Source: Cylindrobasidium torrendii FP15055 ss-10
Lineage: Eukaryota > Basidiomycota > Agaricomycetes > Agaricales > Physalacriaceae
Length of the DNA: 36,563 nt
Assembly: GCA_000934385.1 (NCBI GenBank)
Contig: KN880669.1
Coordinates: 1 to 36,563 of the forward strand
Direction of reading: 5' to 3'
The notes below the pieces were generated by a model, which had not been told where the DNA came from, ran no database searches, and was given only the letters and a program-made list of their open reading frames with translations. The stretch's first letter is position 1, and each line of letters opens with the position of its first letter. Positions 1-9,670 of the stretch are shown piece after piece. The translations under genes were made by a program, and so were the position numbers.

Positions 1-519
1 ACCTAAGACTAAGTCTTAGGAACCTCGAAGAGCTTAACGCCTTCGATCTCATTCTCGGTTTCCGCGACTCCTACGTCGCTATCCTATTTCGCTACTCTAC
101 GAGTAGCCCATTTCTCTTAATTCTCACTCTTCTTCGTAAGCGTAAGAATTAATTCATTTTCTTTCTATTTTTACTTCTATTCAATCTCTACTCTCTCTAC
201 CGCGAGAGTATCAATCCCTTTCAGTAATTCTTGAGCCATTGTTATTTTTCCATGAACATTCTATAGTCATGTGCTGATATAGTGCGACCCCCGAGAAGTT
301 ATAACTAATGACCAGAAATCGAGCATTGGTACTTACAGGACCGGTCTGCCCGTCACTCTACACTAAGCAACTGAGAGATTGAACTTCTTCAGGCACAAAA
401 ATCCCGATTCTGCTATCGCGCCGAACACAGTGATTGCTGATGCAGGACTGACATTAGACAAAATCCCCATATTTGCAACTCAACCATTGAAGCAAAACAT
501 GAAGGAATGTCCTGTTAAG
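1..519. other. Gene-free left edge
   Basis: No reading frame here looks like a gene. The first 20 bases hold a perfect inverted repeat (CCTAAGACT, one base, AGTCTTAGG, positions 2-20). Bases 20-240 are rich in short pyrimidine runs and stops. It could be a repeat or transposon remnant cut by the window edge, but I cannot identify a family. Confidence 0.4.
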
Positions 520-590
520 TGCATTAAGAGGGAATCGAACCCTCGGCGGGTCGATGGCAACGACCCAGGTTACCACTACCCCATTAATGC
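520..590 (-). tRNA. tRNA-Gly (anticodon GCC), copy 1
   Basis: Read on the minus strand, 71 nt fold as a complete tRNA. The acceptor stem pairs GCATTAA with TTAATGC, followed by an A discriminator at 520. The anticodon stem GGTCG/CGACC carries a TTGCCAT loop, so the anticodon is GCC, reading GGC/GGU glycine codons. The T arm is GAGGG-TTCGATT-CCCTC and holds the pol III B box GGTTCGATTCC; the A box lies in the D arm. There is no intron. A TTTT on the minus strand at 497-494, about 22 nt past the 3' end, is the likely pol III stop. Two further copies lie at 6853 and 11798. Confidence 0.97.
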
Positions 591-1168
591 GCATGACAAA
601 TCAGTCACAAAGCAACCCGATTATGAACTCAACCGTCTTAATTGCTGCCTTCTGTACCGTCCAGTCGTGAAGCTTTGAAGTTTGATGGAGTGTCTTGTGC
701 ACAATCCGAGGAGCGTACTTTCGTAAGTACATATAAGAACTTCCTGGTAGAGTCTGGATACCACTAACCTTGGGTAGCAACACTGAGCTACCAAGCATTG
801 GTGCGATACGAGGATATATCGACGCAATGACGCGAAGGGATAAAGGCTCTGTTGCTACTCGATGGCACATATTTTTTCTTGCCTTGAAAAGGTCATAATT
901 TTTTTCACTGGCCATTGTTGCATCCACTCTTCAAGTACTATTCGTGCGAGGACCGTGTTTCGCAGCCCTTTCGCAAGCTACGTGCGTCGTTTTCGCTTTA
1001 TGTCGTGTCACATTTTTTCTTCTTATGGCACGTCGATATCGGCAGGCGAGGAGCTTGGCATGAAAACTCGCATCTGGCGAGACACAGATACAAATAAAAC
1101 CATGGTTGGCACAAACTACTTCTCTCACTTCATTCTTTCGTTCCTTCATCTCGCAGTGACTACTCTTC
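591..1168. other. Region between tRNA-Gly and tyrosinase
   Basis: No supported gene. A short hairpin, GTACTT-TCGT-AAGTAC, lies at 715-730. The part next to 1169 presumably holds the tyrosinase promoter, but I see no convincing TATA box close to the start. Short open frames on both strands here have no recognisable protein features. Confidence 0.4.
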
Positions 1169-3608
1169 ATGACGCCTTCTGTCCTTATCACAGGTGCACC
1201 ATTTACAGGCGCGGAAAATGCTCGCCGTCCAAACCGCCTTGAGATTAACGACCTGATTCGCGACGAGACGCAGTTCTCTCTCTATATCCAAGCTCTTCGT
1301 GCGTTCTGGATATCTTTCTCGCCCACAACTTGGCCCCCGACTAAACACGCCCGTAGAAAACATTTTCAACCGTCCAGAATCTCTAGTCGACTCCTACTAC
1401 GCTGTTGGCGGCATTCACGGCTTTCCGTACGAAGAATGGAATGACTCTGGTGACACTCGCCCTCCACGGGGTACCTCAGCGATGGGATATTGCGCTCATC
1501 GCAATGTCCTTTTCCCAACGTGGCATCGCCCTTACATTTTCTTCTTCGAAGTATATCGGTCCATCCCTGCCAAAGTTGTTCGTTCTCTGATCGCATTCGC
1601 AGCAACTCATCCAGGCGGAGGCGGCTAGGATTGCGAACATGTACACTCCTTCTCTCCGTTCTCGCTTCCAGAACGGCGCCAGAGTCCTTCGGCAGCCATT
1701 CTGGGATTGGGCGTTGAACATCGTCCCGCCAGAGGAGGTTTACCTTCGCGAGTCGCTCACTTATTTGGCACCCAATGGCACTCGGGCGACAATGCCGAAT
1801 CCGTTCCGGAGGTATGCCTTCAAGAACAACTCGTACAGACGCTTCCCTTCGTCGCCTGTCAACCAGTACCGTACCACTCTGCGCCAGCCAACAACCAACA
1901 GCTCGAGCGCGGTCGATAACACATCCAGTCTTAGAAGGCAAGTCAATGATACCATCATCTACAAAGTGTTGACCGCCTTTCTTTCAGCAAACTACAGGCT
2001 AACGGAAATGCTATACGCAACAGGGTGTTCAACACGCTCAAGAATATTCACAGCTGGAACCAGTTCAGCAACGCTCGTACACAGTCTGGCCCGGCCGCGG
2101 ACAGTATTGAGACGCTTCACGACGATATCCATGTTCTTGTTGGCGGCGCTGGGCATATGGGCGACATCGCTGCTGCTGGTGCGTATTAGCATTCTAAAAT
2201 CACGATCTCGAACAAACTCTTTTGAAAGGTTTCGATCCAATCTTTTACCTACACCACTGCAATGTCGACCGTCTGATTTCTCTCTGGCAAGCGCTGAATA
2301 ACGGAGTATGGGTTACGCAGGGTGTCTCTCAGTCTGGTACTTGGACTATTCCCGCAGGATCGACAGTCGGTGCAGGGAGCGGTGCGCGATAAAGCTTTCC
2401 TTTTCATCTACGACTGATTTGATATAGACTTGACACCTTTCTGGCGCACCAATACTACGTACTGGACCTCGAACGATGTTCGAAATACTGTATAGTTTCG
2501 ACCTTAAGTTCTTGTCACCGGTCACGGCCTGGCAAGAACTGAACCTAAAAGTACAATGTCACGCGTCACTGCTGGCCAAGAACTACCACTCTACAGTCAC
2601 GAAAAAGCCACGAAATTCAAAATTTCGCACCCCGCACCTCTCCAAGGTGCGTACTATCTGAAATGTGTCGGATTTGGCATCTTGTGCATCCAGTTGAATG
2701 GCAAGACACTTGTACGTCGTGATTAAGCTGTACTGGTTGTGAGAGGGTGCATAAATTTTGCGGGAAATTCATGTTGTGAACTATGTCACGTCCGATTCCG
2801 CCAGCAGAACTAGTTCCAAAGTAAGTTCTCGCGGTCACGCGTCACAAGCCGAGAACTTAAGGTCGAAACTATACAGTACTGCTGTTAGCGGATACTCCTA
2901 CCCCGACTTCAACAACATCAGCATGACTGCGTCAGCCGCGCAAACACAGTCCGCCATTTCAGCACGCATCGACCGTTTGTATGGGCAGGGCCCGCGGAGC
3001 AGGTCCGTCCAGAGCAGGAATTTACTGAACGGCTCAAACAACAGTATTTCGAACGGGTCAAATCCTGATCCTTGGGTGTGGCAAGCTCGTGTTGCTTTTA
3101 ATCCTCAAGAATATGGTACCAGCTTTGAGGTGCTCGTCTTCATCGGAGAGGTCCCTCTTGAGTCGGACGACTGGTATGGCCACGAAACCTACGTCGGTGC
3201 AAGATATGCATGGGCGAACAGGTCGGTTCAATCTTTGGTTTCGCCCTCGAGGGACTTATGTTAACGGTGATTAGCATGATGACGGATGAGCCCGAGTTGA
3301 ACGTCGACACAGCAGGATTCATCCCTCTCAACGACGCTCTCCTTTCACAGGGAATCGAGTCTCTCGATCCGGACAGCGTTACTTCATACCTTGACCTGGC
3401 CCTCTCATGGAGAATACAAACGGCAAGTGTGAACCTATTTTTTTGGACATAGGTGATGAACCTTCTACAGCCTTTCGGGGAGCCTATCGACAGCGATCGT
3501 GTTCCCTCGGTACGCGTTACAGTCGCTGTGACGCCTGTGATTCCCGGAACACTGTCCGTTCCAAAGTACTACGACAGTCTCACTACTGGGCGCTTGAGTC
3601 CGGTTTGA
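1169..3608 (+). CDS. Tyrosinase (polyphenol oxidase), interrupted by a small DNA transposon
   Basis: Type-3 copper monooxygenase that oxidises monophenols and o-diphenols to quinones for melanin. Exons read as 1169-1298, 1357-1550, 1603-1937, 1988-2178, 2229-2381, 2428-2487, then 2879-3196, 3316-3422 and 3471-3608. CuA ligands are His at about residues 64 (GGIHGFPY), 91 and 100 ([16 protein letters not shown]). CuB ligands are about 264 and 268 (LHDDIH) and 292 ([15 protein letters not shown]). The FWDW motif is present and there is no signal peptide, as usual for mushroom tyrosinases. Introns at 1938-1987 and 3423-3470 are GC-AG. Removing the element at 2488-2876 plus one TA restores a continuous frame; unspliced, translation stops at TAG 2493-2495. 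Between 3197 and 3315 splicing is ambiguous: one 119-nt intron, or a 55-nt plus a 49-nt intron around a 15-nt exon, or a 25-nt gap plus the 49-nt intron all keep frame. Predicted length is about 541 aa for the simplest model without the element. Confidence 0.9.
2488..2876. mobile_element. MITE-like DNA element inserted in the tyrosinase exon
   Basis: Perfect 25-bp terminal inverted repeats lie at 2488-2512 and 2852-2876, beginning CTGTATAGTTTCGACC. They are flanked by TA on both sides (2486-2487 and 2877-2878), which fits a TA target-site duplication of the Tc1/mariner type. The 389-bp interior has nested repeats, including GTTCTTG...CAAGAAC near the left end and a 12-bp direct repeat GTCACGCGTCAC at 2558 and 2834. 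It encodes no transposase, so it would be non-autonomous. The TIR ends supply a GT at 2490 and an AG at 2875-2876. No second copy is present in this window. The superfamily is inferred from the TA only. Confidence 0.88.
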
Positions 3609-3994
3609 GGAGTCAGAGAGGCATTTCTGATCAAGTCTACTACTATTATGCATCCCAGTCTATCATTCGGGTGTACATACTACTTACTATCGAGAAACTT
3701 GAGCAATTTGGGAACTGCAAGTTTAAGCCCCTTATCGTTGAATTTTCAAGTAAAAACAGTCACACTTGGGAGAAGAAAAACCGCCTTTTGTTCGGCCTTT
3801 TCACCCCCAACATGCGCACAATGCATCTATTTCACTGGTGCTTTCCCAATGGAAATAAAATCCAGCGCCATGCAAATGAAAGGATCATTGTGATTGTGTT
3901 ATCTGAAAAAACGACAGGCGATGTTTAGACGCTCCCACTCATACTCATCAATGTGGCCAATTCGTAAGGTTTACCTCTGGCGTCGTATCACAGT
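3609..3994. other. Convergent gap between tyrosinase and PNKP
   Basis: Both flanking genes end here, so this holds two 3' untranslated regions. No gene or structured element is evident. Confidence 0.5.
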
Positions 3995-6094
3995 TCATGT
4001 CAACCACATCTCCCAGACCCGCCTCTCCTTATCCGTTCCCTCAAACGACCACTCCATCACAGACTCGACGGCACTGAACCCCTCCTTGCTCGTGGGAGAC
4101 TCCCAGTCCGCATAAAACTTGTTCAAGACGAGGGCTGGGATGAGGTCTTGCTGGGGAGGCGGGAGAGCCTTCACACGGTCTAGGGTGGACGGTAATGTGG
4201 AAGTGTCCGCTTTCTTCGAGGAGGAACCTGAGTCTCTCTCCCCCATGTGCGTTGGTGTGTCGTCAGTGACCTCCGTTTCCTTGCCTTTCTCCGTCTCCTT
4301 CTCCGCCTTCTCATCCGTGTTTTCAGGGTCGTTAGATTTGGTAATGACCTTTGCATGCTCGGCGGCAGCGGCCAGATATGGCTTCACCACAGCCCTCCAG
4401 ACATTATTGTGTTCTGCGAGTTTCCGCCACTTTGCCAATTGCTCCTCCTCACCATCGCCCATGCCGAAAACGAAGCAACGCACGCTCACGCCGTGTTTCT
4501 TCGCAAGGTTGACGTACAAAGCGCGTGTTTTCTTGTCGCGGTTTGTGTTATCTGTGTACACGTTAGAATTTAGGCCACACTGCGCCGCATCATCATTTTT
4601 GGGAAGGAGCGCGTAGAATGGCAAGCGCAGAAGGCAAGGCGCATAGGAAGGCAAGGTAGAAGTGAAAAGGGAGAGGTCGCACCAATAACGACAGCGATGC
4701 CCGCCTGCAGGGCCTCATCTGCCTTCTTCACGCACTTATCGCGAGACTTGAGGGTGTCTTGGTTGATATGCACATACCCTCTGGCTATTCAAGGTTCATA
4801 GTCAGCAGCTGACGAAAGACGCAGAACAAAAGAGAAAGGGAAGAAATATGGAACGAGCGGGGGAAACGTACGTTGGAAATGCTTTCGATAGAATGAGGAT
4901 TTGCCTAGACATGGCGGTCCCGCGAAGACAATAACTTCCAGTGTGGACGGAGACGGCATGGTTGGCGCAGGTGGGACTGACCCGATTTCTCACATCAGCC
5001 TCATATCCCTCGCTCGACAAAGGAAAGGAAAGGAGGAAAAGACGCACGCGCCATCTCGAACGTCTTCGCGTCAAACCCTCCCATGACATAGTCCGCATAC
5101 ACCGGTTTTTCCAAGAAATATTCCTACGCTTTCTCAATGTCTGCACTAGGAGAAGAGAAAGGGGAGAAGGGACCGACCTCTGGTGTAGAAAACCGCAATC
5201 CTGCATTTGCAGCCCACTTCCTATCAGAATCCGCAAAATCCTTGTTCTCCTTCTTTCCCTTGGATGGATACCGCCGCCCTGCCGCATCTCCTACGAAGAA
5301 GGACTCGTCCACGGATATTTGGACTTCGCCCCATATTCGGCGGATGGCGTCCCATATCCCAGGAAGTGGTTTCCGGAAGATGTCTTTGGCGGTGGCAGCG
5401 AAGATATAGAATGAGACGTCTGGAAGCTAGCATGGTAGCCGTCTGTCAGCGCCTGTGATGCAGGCAGAAAGAAAGAAAGAGGAGACTGACCGCGTCAGCA
5501 ATAGCGCGCACTTTGCTTCTCCACGTCTCCAACACCTTTGGCTTCACACCCTGGTTTGACACAATCACTACCGTGTACCCTGCCTCCACCGCTCCGCGCA
5601 ATTTGGCGGGCACACTTGGGTGCCACCATTCGAATAGCGCGGAGGACGATGATTTGGACTTCGAGGTGCCGGCGCCGATGGTGCTTTTGATGAGCGTCCC
5701 ATCCAAATCAAACGCAGCTATCTTGCTCGTGCGCAGTGGGGAGCGGTTCACGCCGTACAGACATGTCTTATCCAGGCCGAGTGCGGGGCAGAAGACGAAC
5801 GATGTTCCAGAAGCTGTTCTTCAGTCCTCAGCAACGTGAGAGGAGCAGAGCAGGAAGTGGAGTGCAACGATATCTAGGGATTGTAGGAAGCAGTGCATAC
5901 CGTCTTCATCCTCTTGCTTCCCTGGTCTATACCCTTTCGTGAAGAATGGGTGTACTGCTATATGCACGTCAGCAGGAACTCAGAAGGGTAAAGTGTAGGC
6001 ACGCACCTGGCTTCACGTCCATCTTCGCCTTTTTCGTCTCCCTCCCACCATCTCTCTCCGGCGCACTGCGTTTCTTCGATACTGTCCCTGCCAT
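3995..6094 (-). CDS. PNKP: Bifunctional polynucleotide kinase / 3'-phosphatase
   Basis: Repairs DNA strand-break ends by removing 3'-phosphates and adding 5'-phosphates before ligation; nuclear. Eight exons on the minus strand: 6094-6007, 5954-5901, 5813-5491, 5426-5178, 5123-5048, 4976-4872, 4784-4683 and 4551-3995, giving 517 aa, close to the animal protein (about 520). The HAD phosphatase motif DLDGTLIK sits at about residues 83-90, with VIVSNQG and the FVGDAAGR motif following. The kinase P-loop GPPCLGKSS is at about 283-291, then GYVHINQDTL and the C-terminal WSFEGTDKERR block. There is no FHA domain; the short N-terminus is basic (KKRSAPERDGGRETKKAK, a likely nuclear signal). A charged Glu/Lys/Thr/Ser insert of about 60 residues (about 395-455) interrupts the kinase domain. 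The start at 6094 is the ATG directly before this basic segment; an NAGNAG acceptor before exon 2 leaves one residue uncertain. Confidence 0.93.
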
Positions 6095-6852
6095 CTCTCG
6101 TGTCTTGCTGTAGAGTGTTTGTAATTCTCTTCCCGAGTTTGGTATCCAGAGCTGACACTGGCCGCCGCGAAGTCTTAAGAGCTCAAGAACAGCTGAAAAT
6201 AAAAGAACTCTAATCAAGATGACCGTCGAAAGACAAGACGCGCCGATGACTACACGCACACGTGACACACCTAGGCATCCCGCATTTGCTACATACTTGC
6301 CTGGCACTTGCAGATTGATTTATAATCGTGATACTTTGCGACTTTTTGAGACGGGTGACCGCTGCGCGTATGCGCACCTAAGAGAGCTGTGAATATCACG
6401 AAGGAGGGCGTGGAGGCGCTAGCAAAGTTCTTGGAAAAGAGCGGAGCTTTCACCAAGACGGGGCGCCCACGCGAAGAAAGATCGACACCGATTTTCACGA
6501 CGGAGGGAGAAGGAGGCGAAGGCGAAGAAGGCGACGAGGGAGGAGGAGTAGGCCCTGCGAGGCCGGGTCACATAACATAAATTGGACACAAACCCGCACG
6601 ACATCGCCACTAAGCGGCACCAGCGAAACTCAAACTACAACCATCCATTATGTCCCCCCAGCAGACGGTATGCGAAGGCCTGACCCAGCCAACCCGCTGC
6701 ATTACTATACAAGTATGTACGCGTAGTCCCGTTCGCTAGATAGCTTGGAAAGACGATAAACTTGAGATTCAAAAAAAAAAAAAAAGAGCTGTGAATATGG
6801 TGTTCAAACCCAGTTTGAACCCACATACTTGCGCGAGGGTCTTAGTGGCAGT
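6095..6852. other. Region between PNKP and tRNA-Gly copy 2
   Basis: No convincing gene. A poly(A) run lies at about 6770-6785. A perfect hairpin GTTCAAAC-CCA-GTTTGAAC (6802-6820) lies about 30 bp before the tRNA. A 57-codon frame at 6219-6392 on the plus strand ends with a Cys/His pattern (GDRCAYAH) recalling part of a CCCH finger, but the finger is incomplete, so I do not call it. An acidic, Gly/Glu-rich stretch follows at 6500-6550 in another frame without an ATG. Confidence 0.4.
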
Positions 6853-6923
6853 GCATTAATGGGGTAGTGGTAACCTGGGTCGTTGCCATCGACCCGCCGG
6901 GGGTTCGATTCCCCCTTAATGCA
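6853..6923 (+). tRNA. tRNA-Gly (anticodon GCC), copy 2
   Basis: Same 71-nt body as copy 1, on the plus strand: acceptor GCATTAA/TTAATGC, anticodon loop TTGCCAT, A discriminator. It differs only in the T stem, which is GGGGG/CCCCC. A TTTT at 6947-6950, about 23 nt downstream, is the likely pol III terminator. No intron. Confidence 0.97.
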
Positions 6924-7327
6924 GTGGCTCTGCACGCGAGTTTCAGTTTTGACCCCGACGACTTTCAAATAGTGCCTCCTGCCTCAGGCTGGGAGTGGTA
7001 CGTACTACGATACATACACTGTTTTACGAGCTCTTCATCTGATGCTTGACATCAAACATCCATTATTTCATTGCGAGCCACGCACAGCGCACACAAAGCA
7101 CATTCCAATTACAGGCTACTATCCGCGGGTAACTCACGCCCCCTCTCGGGGTCACCACGTCGCACAAAAAGACTGGACCAAGCCTTGAAGAATTCATCGC
7201 CTCACAACACCACGCACAGAGCCTAGGCCTACATACGCAGCACACATACACACACTATACACTATAGACCCGGCGCACACGACAACGCATATGACTTTCC
7301 ACACAATCGTTCAGTCAGGATTCGCAT
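6924..7327. other. Region between tRNA-Gly copy 2 and the L1-domain gene
   Basis: No gene seen. Contains CA/AC-rich simple sequence around 7240-7265. It includes the 3' end of the L1-domain transcript. Confidence 0.4.
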
Positions 7328-9427
7328 CTACCGCGACAGCCCCTTCTTCCCAATAACGCCCTCCTTTGCGCTCTTGCCCTTTCCACCCTTGGCGACCTTC
7401 TCTTTCTTCTTCTCGCCTGGTGCAGCAGCCTTCTTTGCCTTCAGCTCCTCTGCGCTGGGCGCAGGGGCGGCAGCTTTCGAGACCTTCTCAGCGGGCGCTT
7501 TCTTCTTCTCTGCTTTTTCGACGACAGGGGATTCGGGTTTCGCAGCAGGTTTCTTCTTCTCGACGGCAGGAGATTTCGGTACCTTCTTCTCCGCGGCGGG
7601 AGACTTGGGCGCAAGTGCCTTCTTCTTCTCTGCCTTTTCAGTAACGGCAGGTGCGGGGGATTTTGGCGTCGATTTCTCTTCGGCGGCGGCAGCAGCCTAA
7701 ATCCAAAGGCACGTTAGCGTTGCGCTCCTCCTCGTTGCTGCTACAATGACGCACCTCAGCAGCAAGAACCTTCTTGCTCTTCTTCTTTGGCGGAGGCGCC
7801 TCCTCTTCTGCCTCTTCCGTCGCGTCCACCTCCATCGGCTCGGGGACAGCAGCAGCCTTTTTGCCCTTCTTTTTCTCCTTTGGTGGGGTGGGTTCTGCGG
7901 GAGACTCGACAACAGGTGCCACAGGCGCAGCCTTCTTGCCCTTCTCCTTTTTGCTCTTCGGTGCGGGAGATTCGGTGGCCTTCTCTTTCGGCGCGGGGGA
8001 CTCGACTACGGGAGCGGCGGCGGCGGCACCAGCTGCTGCCTTTTTACCCTTCTTTTCCTTTGTCGCAGGAGCTGCCTCCACCTTCTGCTTCTTCTCTGGT
8101 GTGGCTGGCGCGGCCTGCGTGGGACGAGGTCAGCATCACGGAAATAACGAGAAGACAAGCCGAGCGGGACAAACGCACTTTCTCCTTCTCCTCCCTCTTC
8201 CTCTTCTCACCTGCGCCCTTCTTTTCCTCCTCTTTCTTCTCCTCGACCTCAGCTTTCTCGCCCTTCTTTTTGCTCTTGCTCTTATCCCCAGCAATAACAA
8301 CCTCTGCAAACCTGCCATCCACATCCAGCGCGCAGCTCCAAATTGGTAGTGCCACGCTTGCGTTGGTCTTGATGCTCAGCGCCTGCACGTTTGCCCAGCC
8401 TCCCGAAATCTTTGCACCGATGACAGGGAGCGCTGTTTGCAAGTTGGCGAGAATCTGCGCAGGCGTCTGTGACATTGTACCGATTTTGATTGAGCTGGGT
8501 CGGTAGCGTAAGCGTATGTTTGTACGCGCAGGACGAAGAAGGACAGTGAACAGTCGGTGCAAAATGCCCGTATGGATTATGGAAGAGGCAGAGGCAGAGG
8601 GGAAGGTGATGGTGAAGAGTATAGGAAGACACGCACGTATTTGTTCCCCTGTTCTGGTGCATATACGAAGACGAAATCGCATGCTCAAGCTCCTTCTTCA
8701 GGTCCGTGCGCGTTAGCGTGACTGGGATGGGCTGCCTGCACAAAAAAGAAAATCGCACATTAGCCACTGTATATGCATATAAGAGATGAGGGAATACAAG
8801 AACGTACTTCTTCGCATCAAACCACTTCCCACCCAACAACTTCGGAAGCAGAGGAATGACCCTATCATCCGCCAAAAACATGCCATGCTCCTTCAACAGA
8901 ATCCTCCGCGCCTCGAAAGGCTTGAACTTGCCCTTAAGCTTGGAGATGCCGATGACCTTGGACACAAACTTGATGTTTTTGGATTCGAGAAGATCTTTGT
9001 ATTCGCGCTGGGGGTCTTTGGTTATGAGGCAGACCCCGGTGGTGCGTGGGTCGACGAGAGGGTGTTTGATCGGGCTGAAGGCGCAGATTTAGTACCGGGG
9101 AAAAGGCAAGGAGAGAAGCGGGAAGAAATGGCGATTGGAAAACCAATGCAAGTGGGAATGCTAATGCATGAACGGATCATAGCAAGGAAAGAAGTAACCA
9201 GCCTCGAAGAAGAAAAAAATGCAAACGCACATGCGAACAGGCATAACCTTCTGCTGCGCCGGAATCTTCTTCACCGCGACGTTGAGCCACACAGCAGGCT
9301 CCTTCGCACCAAGAAGCTCAGTGTCCTCGCGCTCGGCGTCCCGCGCCTTTTGGTGTGCGTGCAGTGCCTCGATGGCCCGTTTGCACTGGTCGAGGCTGAC
9401 GCGTTCGTCGATGAGGTCTGCAGACAT
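7328..9427 (-). CDS. Ribosomal L1-domain protein, probable ribosome biogenesis factor (Utp30/Cic1/RSL1D1-like)
   Basis: Six exons on the minus strand: 9427-9231, 9074-8808, 8735-8637, 8494-8179, 8114-7755 and 7696-7328, total 535 aa. Residues from about 20 to 250 form an L1-type domain, seen in KHPLVDPRTTGVCLITKD, SKVIGISKLKGKFKPFEARR and the C-terminal lobe with LPVIGAKISGGWANVQALSI. The rest, about 255-535, is a Lys/Ala/Pro/Glu tail with many SPA(P/V)xEKK and KEKKGKK repeats resembling linker-histone S/TPKK tails. The architecture matches nucleolar L1-domain assembly factors rather than the true uL1 ribosomal protein, which lacks such a tail. All boundaries join in frame, and four of five donors are GTGCGT. 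The start at 9427 gives a compact N-terminus MSADLIDERVSLDQ. It shares a 243-bp divergent promoter with the Msp1 gene. Exact orthology (Utp30 or Cic1) is not resolved. Confidence 0.88.
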
Positions 9428-9670
9428 TTCTGTTCTTCGCTCCGTAGAAATAAAAGCAAGGAAATATGAAGGCCCGTGGAAGACGCCCGTGAAGGAAGAA
9501 GAGGGAAATGATCAAAATGATCGCCAGCAGCGAACAGAGAAATAATTCTCGGCGACCATCTTGAATCCCGTGTAGGCTTGTGACGTGTGTGACACCTTAC
9601 CCTCTCCGAGTCTCCGTCACCACCCACGAACGAGCTCTGCTTTCTATTCGACGCAGATAAATTGCCGAAG
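9428..9670. promoter_or_regulatory. Bidirectional promoter region of the L1-domain gene and MSP1
   Basis: The two start codons are 243 bp apart and point away from each other, so this gap must hold both promoters. I see no clear TATA box or other named motif. This is inference from gene order. Confidence 0.5.

Noticed and set aside
2476..2838. Open frames inside the inverted-repeat element in tyrosinase
   Set aside because: Short, no transposase motif (no DDE/D pattern), and they cross the terminal repeats.
3423..3452. A 30-nt mini-intron in tyrosinase
   Set aside because: Using the next AG at 3469-3470 gives a normal 48-nt intron with the same donor and a better match to the family (WRIQT-PFGEP).
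6219..6392. 57-codon plus-strand frame ending in a Cys/His pattern like a CCCH zinc finger
   Set aside because: Only part of the finger is present (the second Cys is missing), and no exon continues it cleanly in frame.
7374..8506. Long plus-strand Phe/Ser-rich frames over the L1-domain tail
   Set aside because: Antisense shadows of Lys/Ala/Glu codons; the minus-strand exons join in frame and match a known family.
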